Part shown: positions 23,544-32,107 of the stretch, one piece after another
Numbering within the stretch: the first letter of the stretch is position 1
Layout of the letters: each line of letters starts with the position of its first letter
NCBI RefSeq assembly: GCF_039544205.1
Contig: NZ_BAABLF010000004.1
Coordinates: 155,399-219,398, forward strand
Source of the DNA: Ferrimonas gelatinilytica
Lineage (GTDB): Bacteria; Pseudomonadota; Gammaproteobacteria; Enterobacterales; Shewanellaceae
Direction: 5' to 3'
DNA length: 64,000 nucleotides
Notes under the pieces: generated by a model
The model's input: only the letters and a program-made list of their open reading frames with translations
Database searches by the model: none
Told to the model about the DNA's origin: nothing
Program-made: the position numbers and the translations under genes

Positions 23544-24565
23544 TTATTTCAGAGGATTCCTCTACCCCTCCTGTGCACGTTTTACTAACGCCTGCAGATT
23601 CAGACTTTCTTAACGCATATAATACATGCAACGGCTCTTTTAACGAATTGGTAGATACATCACAACACTCTCGGTTCAACAATCATTGGTGTGAGTCAAG
23701 GTCAATCCAGCCTAGTATAAAAAATGGTGTCTTGAATATCGGTTACCAGATTTCCAACACAGGCAACGGAACTTCCGTTTTCCCCAAGATCACGGTTGTA
23801 GTTATCTCGCCAATATTATCAGTTTCGTCAAATAGGGCAATTATCAAGCATCATGTTGCAGAAGATATCATGGTTGATGGCGGTCCATTACTATCCGGGG
23901 AGTCAAGAACTGGAAATATATCAATTGAAGTAAGAGAAATTTCATGGAAAGTTGACAAGGCAGATGATATTGACCAGATCTATATTATTACTCATGACCC
24001 CATATATGACAAGATAGATGCTAACACATTACACTTTATCAACCATGTTAAAAGCATCCCAAGTCGCTCTTTACCTGACAGAAGGCATTTTCTACTTCCA
24101 GAATCAGGTTATCGATCTAGTATTAGAATATCATGCTGGAGTAACCACAACCGCAAGATAACATTTTCCAATTCAAAAGTTACCTTCGAAAAAAACACTG
24201 CATATTGGTACCATATTGATGCAAGCTATAAGCTGGATGCATCAATGCGATATAGGTTATTCATCCATAACAAAGGATTAATTATCGAACCCTTTGAAAT
24301 AGATGATTCATTAGATAACAAAAGTATCTTTGGTGGCGAAGTGACTAAACATGACATACATGGTAAGGACTTATCTCTGGCTGTACTTGAAAGGTACCGT
24401 CCATTACTTCGAATTGATTCATCCGACACAAGCAGATGTACAAGCAGCTTAGTTAATTATGGTTCGTCAGAGTTTATATCATTTCACTTCCATAGTTTCC
24501 CCCAAGATCTCATCCCCATACATTATGTTAATGTGAGGATATATAAAACACGGTGGGTAGATTAA
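23540..24565 (+). CDS. Unrecognised beta-rich protein coupled to the phospholipase-like gene
   Basis: Protein of 341 residues from the ATG at 23540, which overlaps the upstream stop (ATGA) and has GGAGAG six bases before it; the frame opens earlier, at 23507, but that start has no such support. I do not recognise a domain. The sequence is rich in beta-forming stretches (LNIGYQISNTGNG, PKITVVVISPILS, YRLFIHNKGLIIEPF) with no transmembrane helix or signal peptide. It is A+T-rich like its partner. Tight coupling suggests that it binds, activates or restrains the phospholipase-like protein. Confidence 0.6.
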   Translation: MIISEDSSTPPVHVLLTPADSDFLNAYNTCNGSFNELVDTSQHSRFNNHWCESRSIQPSIKNGVLNIGYQISNTGNGTSVFPKITVVVISPILSVSSNRAIIKHHVAEDIMVDGGPLLSGESRTGNISIEVREISWKVDKADDIDQIYIITHDPIYDKIDANTLHFINHVKSIPSRSLPDRRHFLLPESGYRSSIRISCWSNHNRKITFSNSKVTFEKNTAYWYHIDASYKLDASMRYRLFIHNKGLIIEPFEIDDSLDNKSIFGGEVTKHDIHGKDLSLAVLERYRPLLRIDSSDTSRCTSSLVNYGSSEFISFHFHSFPQDLIPIHYVNVRIYKTRWVD

Positions 24566-24954
24566 CTTATAATCAACAAATGAATTCTCACTTCAATTAA
24601 AGGTATTAATCTTGAGCATTACCTGTTTTCAACCTATTTAAAATACTGCCCTTAGCTATGGGTTGCATCCTGTTTAATTAGTATTATTCTTGTGTATAGT
24701 AAATTTGTACGCTGCAATTGTGTTCGACAACTCTACATCGTTGTCGGGGATTTTCTTGTCGTAACGCGATACTAAGTTGAAGCAGAGGCAAGGGTTGTCC
24801 CAACTTCGCTGCTCACCAGCCAAGTCTGAACTCAGCTTCCATCGACGAATACTATAGCACCTATCAGTAACAACCCATGGGCTGTGTGCTGACCTGACCT
24901 CTGAAAGGGGCCCTTACAGACGCAAGTTCGTAAAATTATCCTTCAATTACTAAC
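24566..24954. other. Cargo spacer with one terminator-like hairpin
   Basis: 389 bases without a supported gene, between the convergent phospholipase pair and the tniQ2-ending operon. CGACAAC (24725-24731) and GTTGTCG (24740-24746), followed by GGGGATTTTCTT, form a plausible terminator for the rightward pair. I see no CRISPR-like repeats here. Confidence 0.4.
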
Positions 24955-25959
24955 TCACAATGAAGTGTCCAAGCTCTCCCCACCAATCGTGAACTTGGAA
25001 CCCTTATCATAATCATTCGCCAGAGCCAGGCACTTATCACATTGAACGCAACTCCGATATTTAGACTTCAATATCGCCCCTGAGGCTCTGCATATATCAT
25101 CTTCATAAGAGTAGAATGAATTAACAAATCGACTCTCAATCAAACTATATAATTCTGAGCTGAGTCTTTTCTCAATCAAGCCCATTTTCTTCTCTAACCT
25201 AACTTCAAACTCCAACATTGTATTAGATTTATTAATCGACCTCCCATCAAACCGACTAGCAAACTCATACCAATCATCAGGAAAGTTATACAAGATGTCT
25301 TTCTTAATCCAAGAAGCAAATGCAGAAAGATGAACAAATATCTCATGCTTTGCACAAGAGGCAATTTTATAGTTTTCCTTCTCTAGGTAATTTTCTTTTA
25401 GAAAGCTCATGTATCGATGTGGTTCCGAGCTTAGCTGCAGGCTTGGCTCACCAACATACCGCATTGGATTGGCTGCAATAGCCACTGCAGAATCCCTGCT
25501 ATCAGGTACAAAGTAGCTTAACTTTATCTTGTGCTTATGGCACACATTACTCATCGTCCAATCACGTTTGAAGTAGCAAAAGCCAAACTCACTCAACTGC
25601 TCTTCAAAGCATTTTTTGCAAAATCCAATAGGGCCTTCTCCAAGACTTTTTCTCTCTCGTGGTTTTTCTGGAGCAAACACCTTTCTATAGTTTTTTATCG
25701 CCATGATTGGACTATCAAATACGCCACCTAGCCTCGCAGAGCCTGAATTCTCTCGAAAGAAGGAAAACAACTCTGGCTGTCTGCTTTTATCAAATAGCCA
25801 CTTAGTATTATAAGGAACTGAAAAATCAAGGATCCAGCCGCTAGATGATATAACCCATGAACATTCCTTATGGTAGCCATTAACAGCCAGTGTTCTAAGT
25901 ACAAAGCTATTTAGAGACTCTTCCGGCATTGGAGCAAACGGGTTAAAACGTTCACTCAT
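24955..25959 (-). CDS. Second TniQ-family protein, short form
   Basis: Length 334 residues. The N-terminus (FAPMPEESLNSFVLRTLAVNGY) is a TniQ/TnsD start, and a TniQ zinc finger follows: C114-x2-C117 and C140-x2-H143 within IGFCKKC ... WTMSNVCHKHKIKL. Another cysteine cluster lies near the C-terminus (CVQCDKC). It is much shorter than the 468-residue TnsD encoded at 37323 and lacks an obvious C-terminal DNA-binding extension. It is the last gene of the restriction operon, overlapping the YgjP-like gene by 8 bp, so it is expressed with defence genes rather than with tnsABC. It could be a second target selector or a repurposed DNA-binding adaptor. Codon usage is A+T-rich. Confidence 0.72.
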   Translation of the reverse strand: MSERFNPFAPMPEESLNSFVLRTLAVNGYHKECSWVISSSGWILDFSVPYNTKWLFDKSRQPELFSFFRENSGSARLGGVFDSPIMAIKNYRKVFAPEKPRERKSLGEGPIGFCKKCFEEQLSEFGFCYFKRDWTMSNVCHKHKIKLSYFVPDSRDSAVAIAANPMRYVGEPSLQLSSEPHRYMSFLKENYLEKENYKIASCAKHEIFVHLSAFASWIKKDILYNFPDDWYEFASRFDGRSINKSNTMLEFEVRLEKKMGLIEKRLSSELYSLIESRFVNSFYSYEDDICRASGAILKSKYRSCVQCDKCLALANDYDKGSKFTIGGESLDTSL

Positions 25960-26749
25960 TCAAATACATCTCAGCCATACCATCGAGTTCGGCTTTCACC
26001 ACCTTCCAGTCCGGCATCTGCTGACCAAGCAGCCGCCAGAACTGCTCGCTGTGGTTATGCTCAGCGATATGGCAAAGTTCATGGGTTAGGACGTAGTCGA
26101 CACAGTCCCTCGGGGCTTTAACCAGATGAGGGTTCAGCATTAGTCGCCCTTCTCGAGAACAGCTTCCCCACTGCTTTTGCATCGGCAGAACCCGATAGGG
26201 CGGCAACTCGCTAATCCAGCTCATCTGCCGGATCAGCGCCTTCATACGTTGCCGGAACACGCGTCGAGCTTGGGTGTGATACCACTTATCCAGCAGCCCT
26301 TTGACCACTTCACGCTGGTTATGCAGCGGTTTGGGCAGCGTTACCTCTAGCCGACCTCGAGCCATCTTGATGCCTACAGAGGCTTCAGGCTCGATCTGCA
26401 CCTTAAGCTGATATCGGCGCCCGAGATAGAAGTAAGTCTCTCCACTGATGTACTGACGCTCGTGGACATCGTCCATCTGGCTTTGGAAATCCTCCAGATG
26501 CTGCCAGATCCAACGAGCACGTTTGTACACGGCATCGCGGATCTGCAGCTCCGTAGCCTCTCTAGGTACTGCTACGACGACACGGCTATCCGGATGTACC
26601 TTGATGGTGACCTTATTCTGAGAAGGTTTTTCGGGGCAAAAGCGAACCACCTGGTATTCCACCTTCTGGTCGCCATAAGCAAACACGCCACATTCAGACT
26701 GACTTTCTGCAGCGTGCTTGCCCGCCTGCCGGGACAGGATGTCACTCAT
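25952..26749 (-). CDS. YgjP/WLM-type zinc metalloprotease (DUF45)
   Basis: Length 265 residues. The C-terminal metalloprotease domain contains HELCHIAEHNHSEQFW, with the HExxH zinc site at residues 223-227 and a third His. The preceding KQWGSCSREGRLMLNPHLVKAP is a hallmark of the YgjP (M48-like) family. Such proteins are often encoded directly after hsdR in type I systems; their role there is not settled. It overlaps hsdR by 4 bp (ATGA) and tniQ2 by 8 bp. Confidence 0.85.
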   Translation of the reverse strand: MSDILSRQAGKHAAESQSECGVFAYGDQKVEYQVVRFCPEKPSQNKVTIKVHPDSRVVVAVPREATELQIRDAVYKRARWIWQHLEDFQSQMDDVHERQYISGETYFYLGRRYQLKVQIEPEASVGIKMARGRLEVTLPKPLHNQREVVKGLLDKWYHTQARRVFRQRMKALIRQMSWISELPPYRVLPMQKQWGSCSREGRLMLNPHLVKAPRDCVDYVLTHELCHIAEHNHSEQFWRLLGQQMPDWKVVKAELDGMAEMYLNE

Positions 26750-29700
26750 CGGCGCTGAGCTCCAAAACGCACGATCTTAATGACCTCTTGGATCAACTGC
26801 TCAGCCTTATCAATACCCAGAGGCGCGAACAGCAGTGGTAACAGTTCACGGCTGATCGCATTCTCAATCTCATGAGGGTTAATGGAGTACTCGGCCACGG
26901 CCTTGGTGACGACGTTGTCGATATCAAAGGCCAACTGCACCAGCTTGTCTTCCGTCAGCTCAGCCGTAGTTAAGACTTCGCTCTCGAACAAGTGCTTGAA
27001 TAGACCGAAGTAAGCCTGGGCGTGTCGGTTACCGTCGAAGCGATCCGGCAGCTCATCCACCTTGCGCTCTTTCACCTGCTCTTCCAGATCTGCAAACAGC
27101 AGGTACTGCTTCACTGGTGCATCAAACATCGCCTTTGCATCGTCGATCGCCTGTTTGAGCAGCTTGGAGAAGTACTCTTGGGCATAAGGGTCATCCGCCA
27201 GGTCCTGCTCAATCATCTTGGTGATACGACCGGTGATCTTATCCTTACGGTTACGGGCCTCATCGTCGGACATATCTTCCGGTTTGATGTCCTTACCCAG
27301 CTTGTCGACGCGGTACACACCAGCAGGCTCTTGGATCTCAACCCCAGCGACGTGCTTATCCAACAGGGCTTTGATCTCCTCCGCATACTGGTCGTAATCC
27401 ACCGTTTCTTCGGCGTCCTCCCTTACCAGCTTGCGTAGGTTGCTCATCTGCTTCAGCGTCTCCTTGTAGTGACGACGCTTGGCTTCATCAAAGCTCTTGT
27501 CTTCAAAGAAGCTGGCCGACTGCAGCGCCACCTTCAGGCAGTTAGCAAACGCCGATAGGGCGCCATAGAAGTCATCCCGCTTCTTCAGGTTAAGATCAAT
27601 AAACTGACCGTTTTGCTCCTCAATCTTTGGCGCCAACGATTGCCGCAACGCAGCACCATCTTGCTTGTTCTTCACATCCGCAAAGATGGTCCAGAGGTCG
27701 TCATACAAGCCCGGCAGTTTCTTGTATTCGGTATCCATCCGGTCATAGAGGCCTTTCAGGTCATCGATATCGAAGCCGTCCTGAGTGCGCTCAGCGAGGT
27801 CCTGATACTGCTCGATAGTGGTATCCAGCTCTTTCAGGATCCCACGGTAATCGATGAGGTAGCCAAACTGCTTGGCCTTATGCAGCCGGTTAACCCGGGC
27901 AATGGCCTGGATCAGGTTATGCTGCTTCAACGGCTTATCGATATAGAGCACCGCGTTCTTCGGCTCATCGAAACCAGTCAGCAGCTTATCCACCACAATC
28001 ATCAGGTCCGGCCCTTCGTCGGTGCCGTAATCCTCAATGATGCGCTTGGTGTACTTCTTCTCATCCTCGGAGCCAACGTTCTCTTTCCACCAACGCTGTA
28101 CCAGATCTTTGCTCTCCCCATCCACCTCGCTATTGCCCTCACGGGTATCGGGTGGAGACATGGCGATCACCGAAGTGACCTTGCCGATCTTATCCAACGC
28201 CTGCTTATAGCGAATGGCTGAGGCTTTGGAATCGCAGGCCAACTGGCCCTTCAATCCAAGTTTCTGAACGTTCTGGAAGTGATCCGATATATCGTGAGCG
28301 ATCAGCTCAATACGCCCTTCGGTCTGGTGGATCTGCCCTTTCCTGGCGAACTTGCGTTTCAGATCTGTCCGCTGCTTCTCACTGAGCTTATCAGTGATAC
28401 GGTCAAACCAGGCATCAACCGCCTTCTCGTTGAGGTTGAGATCGGGGATACGCTCCTCGTACAGCAAGGGCGTCACCGTCTTATCAGCCACCGCCTGCTG
28501 CATGGTGTAGGAGTGGATGATGGAGCCAAACTTGTTCTCGGTCTTGTCATCCTTAAGCAATGGGGTACCGGTGAAAGCCACAAAGGCCGCTTTCGGTAGT
28601 GCCTGGCGCATCAGGGTGTTGTTCTCACCGTTCTGACTGCGGTGCCCTTCATCCACTAAGACCAGAATATTGGGGCTGTCGTTGTAGCACTGCTTCAGCT
28701 TAGCGGCGGCGCCAAACTTGTTGATGATGGTGAAGATCACTCGCTCATTGCCACTGCCGATCTGCTCCGCCAAACGTCGCCCAGAGGTCGCCATCGCTTC
28801 CTCTTTGTCCCGCTTAGACAGGACGCCACCGGTGGCAAAGGTGCCGGAAAGCTGCTCCTCCAGATCCACCCGGTCGGTCACGATCACCACCCGGCACTGT
28901 TTCAGGGCTTCAAGCCAGATCAATGCCTTGGACAGGAACACCATGGTGAAGGACTTGCCACTGCCCGTGGTATGCCAGATCACCCCACCATTACGGGTGC
29001 CATGCTCATCAAAGCTGGTGATCCGCTCAACCAGCGCCTTGATACCGAACACCTGCTGATAGCGTGCGACGATCTTACCGGCCTTGGCATCAAACAGGGT
29101 GTAGAAGCGCGGGATCTCCAGTAGTCGGTCTGGCCGCAGCAGACTGACCAGCAAACGGTCCTGATCGGTTACCACCAGCTCGCCACCGGCGATCAGGCTC
29201 TGATAGTAGTCCCATTCAGCACGGGAGCGGTGATCGAAGATCGCCTTCAACTGCCCATCCGACAACGGCTTGTTCTTCAGCCGCAGCATCTCCGCATCGA
29301 TGATCTCCTCTTCTTTCCACTTGGCCCAGAACTTCTCCGGAGTGCCGCAAGTGGCGTAGAGGCCATCGTTGCCATTGATGGAAAGCAGCAACTGGCTGTA
29401 AGCGAACAGATGGGGGATCTCCGCCGAGCCCTGGTTACGGATGTTCTGCGACACCCCTTCAGCAATGGTCGGCTTTCCTTCCTTTACTGAATCAGGGCGC
29501 TTGGCTTCAATCACCACCCAGGGCAGGCCATTCACAAAGCAGACGATATCGGGGATACGATGGCCAGTGCCCTGAACGTTCTGCACCTCCATCTCTTCAG
29601 TGAAATGGAATTGGTTTTTTTCGAAGTTCTCCCAATCCACCAACTGCACCGTAGGAGTGGCCTTTTTGCCATCCACAAACTCGGTCACACCGATGCCGTA

Positions 29701-30003
29701 CATCAACGCATCGTAGATCTTCTCGTTGGCAGTCCGCAGGCCCTCGTTGATGGCTGGGTTCGACAGCTCTTGGACCAGCTTGTCGATGGTCGCAGCAGAA
29801 AGCGGATGTTGCTTGCCGTTAAAGTGGAACCGACGTTTAGCCAGCTCAGCACGCAACACCTCTGGCAGGATCACTGTCGCCAGTGAGCCGCGCATCGCTG
29901 TGCAGCGCTGTGGCGGCACAAACTGATAGCCCAGGTTGGTCAACAGCGTTAGCGCTGGCACCTTGGCCGCGTATTCTTCTTTAAAATTTGGGAGCTTACT
30001 CAT
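26746..30003 (-). CDS. hsdR: Type I restriction enzyme R subunit
   Basis: Translocase-nuclease subunit of 1085 residues. The N-terminal PD-(D/E)xK nuclease shows VPDIVCFVNGLPWVVIEAKRP-type sequence (Asp, then E-x-K). The superfamily 2 helicase motor has Walker A TTGSGKSFTM, the DEGHRSQ box, FTGTPL and a later IARVNRLHK motif VI. A helical C-terminus probably contacts HsdM. It cuts unmodified DNA after ATP-driven translocation, together with HsdM and HsdS. It starts inside the ptuB stop (ATGA), so the Septu-like pair is built into the restriction operon. Confidence 0.95.
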   Translation of the reverse strand: MSKLPNFKEEYAAKVPALTLLTNLGYQFVPPQRCTAMRGSLATVILPEVLRAELAKRRFHFNGKQHPLSAATIDKLVQELSNPAINEGLRTANEKIYDALMYGIGVTEFVDGKKATPTVQLVDWENFEKNQFHFTEEMEVQNVQGTGHRIPDIVCFVNGLPWVVIEAKRPDSVKEGKPTIAEGVSQNIRNQGSAEIPHLFAYSQLLLSINGNDGLYATCGTPEKFWAKWKEEEIIDAEMLRLKNKPLSDGQLKAIFDHRSRAEWDYYQSLIAGGELVVTDQDRLLVSLLRPDRLLEIPRFYTLFDAKAGKIVARYQQVFGIKALVERITSFDEHGTRNGGVIWHTTGSGKSFTMVFLSKALIWLEALKQCRVVIVTDRVDLEEQLSGTFATGGVLSKRDKEEAMATSGRRLAEQIGSGNERVIFTIINKFGAAAKLKQCYNDSPNILVLVDEGHRSQNGENNTLMRQALPKAAFVAFTGTPLLKDDKTENKFGSIIHSYTMQQAVADKTVTPLLYEERIPDLNLNEKAVDAWFDRITDKLSEKQRTDLKRKFARKGQIHQTEGRIELIAHDISDHFQNVQKLGLKGQLACDSKASAIRYKQALDKIGKVTSVIAMSPPDTREGNSEVDGESKDLVQRWWKENVGSEDEKKYTKRIIEDYGTDEGPDLMIVVDKLLTGFDEPKNAVLYIDKPLKQHNLIQAIARVNRLHKAKQFGYLIDYRGILKELDTTIEQYQDLAERTQDGFDIDDLKGLYDRMDTEYKKLPGLYDDLWTIFADVKNKQDGAALRQSLAPKIEEQNGQFIDLNLKKRDDFYGALSAFANCLKVALQSASFFEDKSFDEAKRRHYKETLKQMSNLRKLVREDAEETVDYDQYAEEIKALLDKHVAGVEIQEPAGVYRVDKLGKDIKPEDMSDDEARNRKDKITGRITKMIEQDLADDPYAQEYFSKLLKQAIDDAKAMFDAPVKQYLLFADLEEQVKERKVDELPDRFDGNRHAQAYFGLFKHLFESEVLTTAELTEDKLVQLAFDIDNVVTKAVAEYSINPHEIENAISRELLPLLFAPLGIDKAEQLIQEVIKIVRFGAQRR

Positions 30004-30635
30004 CGGTTTATCCGTTTTTCTAGGTAGTACGCCATCGCTCCCCAGAACGGCTTAAGCTGATTCTTGGCATTTTTCGAGGTAACCTCAGCTAAGTAAGCTC
30101 TGAGCTGATCTTTCGTTCTGGCTCCAGCCCTACGAGCCAAACGATCTTTAAGGGCATCGACAGCCGCTCGCCGGTTAGCAACAAGACGAGTTTCATTAAG
30201 GTTGAGTACCTGATTAAGTTCTGTATCGAATGCCACATTCGTAGACTTAATCTTTCCGTTATCCAGGTACCTAATTCGACTATCCACTCGATCCAGTGGT
30301 TTCGCTGGCGAATATGTTAAAGGGTCGTTCCCCTTTAGCTTATCGCACGTATAAGTATCCTTTGGTTGTCCTTCATTCCCCGTACAACAAGCAAGCATAT
30401 TGCTATAAGAAAGCTGTAAGCCTGGATGCTCATCTTGGCTAGCCCAGTGCTCAACACGCATAGCTGTAGATTTGATTCGCTGCATACAATAAGCACAAAC
30501 CATTCCTTGCTCTGTGAGCAAAGAGTTTTTTAAATCAGTACGCATTTGTTGCGGCAATCCTGCATATGAGGCATGGCCTTGCTGTTTATACTGCGTTAGT
30601 GACTGAGGCTCTCTGGACTTAGTGATTTGCCGCAT
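30000..30635 (-). CDS. ptuB: PtuB-like HNH nuclease (Septu / TIGR02646 type)
   Basis: Length 211 residues. The HNH-type core shows CAYCMQRI (C47, C50) followed by MRVEHWASQ (E62, H63), then NMLACCTGNEG and a further TYTCDKLKG; this is the TIGR02646 pattern of PtuB and retron-associated HNH proteins. In Septu systems PtuB is the nuclease that acts with the ATPase PtuA. The ATG at 30635 sits in a TGATG overlap with the ptuA stop, favoured over an earlier start at 30647. It also overlaps hsdR by 4 bp. Confidence 0.8.
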   Translation of the reverse strand: MRQITKSREPQSLTQYKQQGHASYAGLPQQMRTDLKNSLLTEQGMVCAYCMQRIKSTAMRVEHWASQDEHPGLQLSYSNMLACCTGNEGQPKDTYTCDKLKGNDPLTYSPAKPLDRVDSRIRYLDNGKIKSTNVAFDTELNQVLNLNETRLVANRRAAVDALKDRLARRAGARTKDQLRAYLAEVTSKNAKNQLKPFWGAMAYYLEKRINR

Positions 30636-32002
30636 CAGTCTGACCACTCATCAAAATCGAGTGAAAGCTTGGCGCGCAGTAGCTCAGGAATCTCTCCTTG
30701 TAATTTTTCTTCTAGCGCTGCAATCGCTATCTCGGCCTGCTCTTTATCTTCCTCATCAATTAACTCGAAGATACGTTCAAGCTCAGCCTCAACTTCTTTA
30801 TTACGCGTAATCTGACTACTAACGTGGCGATCTCGCATAATCTCATTCAGTACTGTATCACTGCTTAAACCGAAGCTTTGCGCCGGGTTACTTGCTGATA
30901 CAACTCCATGCTCATCTTGCCGCAACAACACAACTTGAGATGGCTTAAGCTCCCCGATTATATGTGGGCTATGACTAGTAACAATGAACTGTATCTTAGG
31001 AAATGCCTTACTAAGATTGGAGGCAATAACTCGCTGCCATTGAGGGTGCAAATGCATATCGACTTCATCAATTAGCACCAACCCTTCCGTTTCCTTGACC
31101 GCATGTCGACCCAAAAATGGATTCAGGCGAATTGCACGGTGAGCGATATCTGCAACCATACCCACCACATTACGAACGCCATCGCTAAGCAGGGCAAGAG
31201 GCATATCACCTTGCGTCGTATGGGTAGCGATATGACGTTTTTGATTTGGTGAATAGCGAACATTAGACCAACCAGCAGGCTCGAGTACTGTATCCAAAGC
31301 CTCTCGCAATGCTCTAAGATGCTCATTGTGTATATTGCCAGGAACGAGGCTGACGCCCTGAGTACGAAGTTCATCAATTTCCATGTTTCGTTCAGAACTT
31401 GCTAGCGTTTCGAGATAAAGCCAGTTAGAAAATGTCTCATAGCTAGATTTTGGTCTAAACCAATCCTTATATCCCTCCAATCGACTTGACTTAGCAAGTT
31501 CTGGCTGTTCACGCCGAGCTCCAGAAGGCTCAAACTCATGCTCGCCTAATCGGTCGGTCCCGTAAAATGCAATAAGAGGCAGCGCAACATTTGCACCTTC
31601 CTGAACCATCTTCTGCAACGTATAAGCTGCATTTTTTAGTTCTTTAACCTGGGTTGTGCGGCTATTCTTTTTGGTGCTGTTTTTCTGTCGACTCCACGAC
31701 TCTGGAAAGTCCGGGATAGAAGATGGGTAACACGATGCACCGACAACACTCGGTACCTGATACTCCATAGTGACGGGTGCAGTAGAGACTTTTGCTAAAT
31801 GCACCTCTTTAATATGAATGCCACGGTCGATACTGGTCCCGAAGCCACTCATAAATTGGCCATAAGCGACGGAAATGGCATCAAGCAAAGATGTTTTGCC
31901 GAAACCGTTTAAGCCAACCAGCACATTCAAATTTTCATGGAACTCGCACTTAAAGTGCTTAAAGCCCCTAAAATTTTCTAGCGTTAACGTTCTTAGTTTC
32001 AT
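30635..32002 (-). CDS. ptuA: PtuA-like AAA ATPase (Septu)
   Basis: Length 455 residues. ABC/SMC-type ATPase: N-terminal LENFRGFKHFKCEF, Walker A at residues 30-38 (GLNGFGKTS), and late Walker B LVLIDEVDMHLHPQW with a following His switch FIVTSHSPHII. Paired with an HNH nuclease gene through a TGATG junction, it fits PtuA of the Septu anti-phage system. A stand-alone promoter-like sequence lies in the 105-base gap after hsdS, so the pair may also be expressed separately from the restriction genes. Confidence 0.82.
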   Translation of the reverse strand: MKLRTLTLENFRGFKHFKCEFHENLNVLVGLNGFGKTSLLDAISVAYGQFMSGFGTSIDRGIHIKEVHLAKVSTAPVTMEYQVPSVVGASCYPSSIPDFPESWSRQKNSTKKNSRTTQVKELKNAAYTLQKMVQEGANVALPLIAFYGTDRLGEHEFEPSGARREQPELAKSSRLEGYKDWFRPKSSYETFSNWLYLETLASSERNMEIDELRTQGVSLVPGNIHNEHLRALREALDTVLEPAGWSNVRYSPNQKRHIATHTTQGDMPLALLSDGVRNVVGMVADIAHRAIRLNPFLGRHAVKETEGLVLIDEVDMHLHPQWQRVIASNLSKAFPKIQFIVTSHSPHIIGELKPSQVVLLRQDEHGVVSASNPAQSFGLSSDTVLNEIMRDRHVSSQITRNKEVEAELERIFELIDEEDKEQAEIAIAALEEKLQGEIPELLRAKLSLDFDEWSD

Positions 32003-32036
32003 CTTCTATCACCAACCCGACTGGCTCGGGATTGTC

Positions 32037-32065
32037 TAAATATCGGTCACCATGATAGCAAGCAA
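32037..32065 (-). promoter_or_regulatory. Candidate internal promoter for ptuA
   Basis: On the minus strand: TTGCTT (32065-32060), 17-base spacer, TATTTA (32042-32037), about 35 bases before the ptuA ATG. The leader has a small inverted repeat CCCGA/TCGGG at 32016-32030. Confidence 0.4.
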
Positions 32066-32107
32066 AAGTCATTAACTGTCTGCTTACTATCAGGTTTACA
32101 CCTAAAG

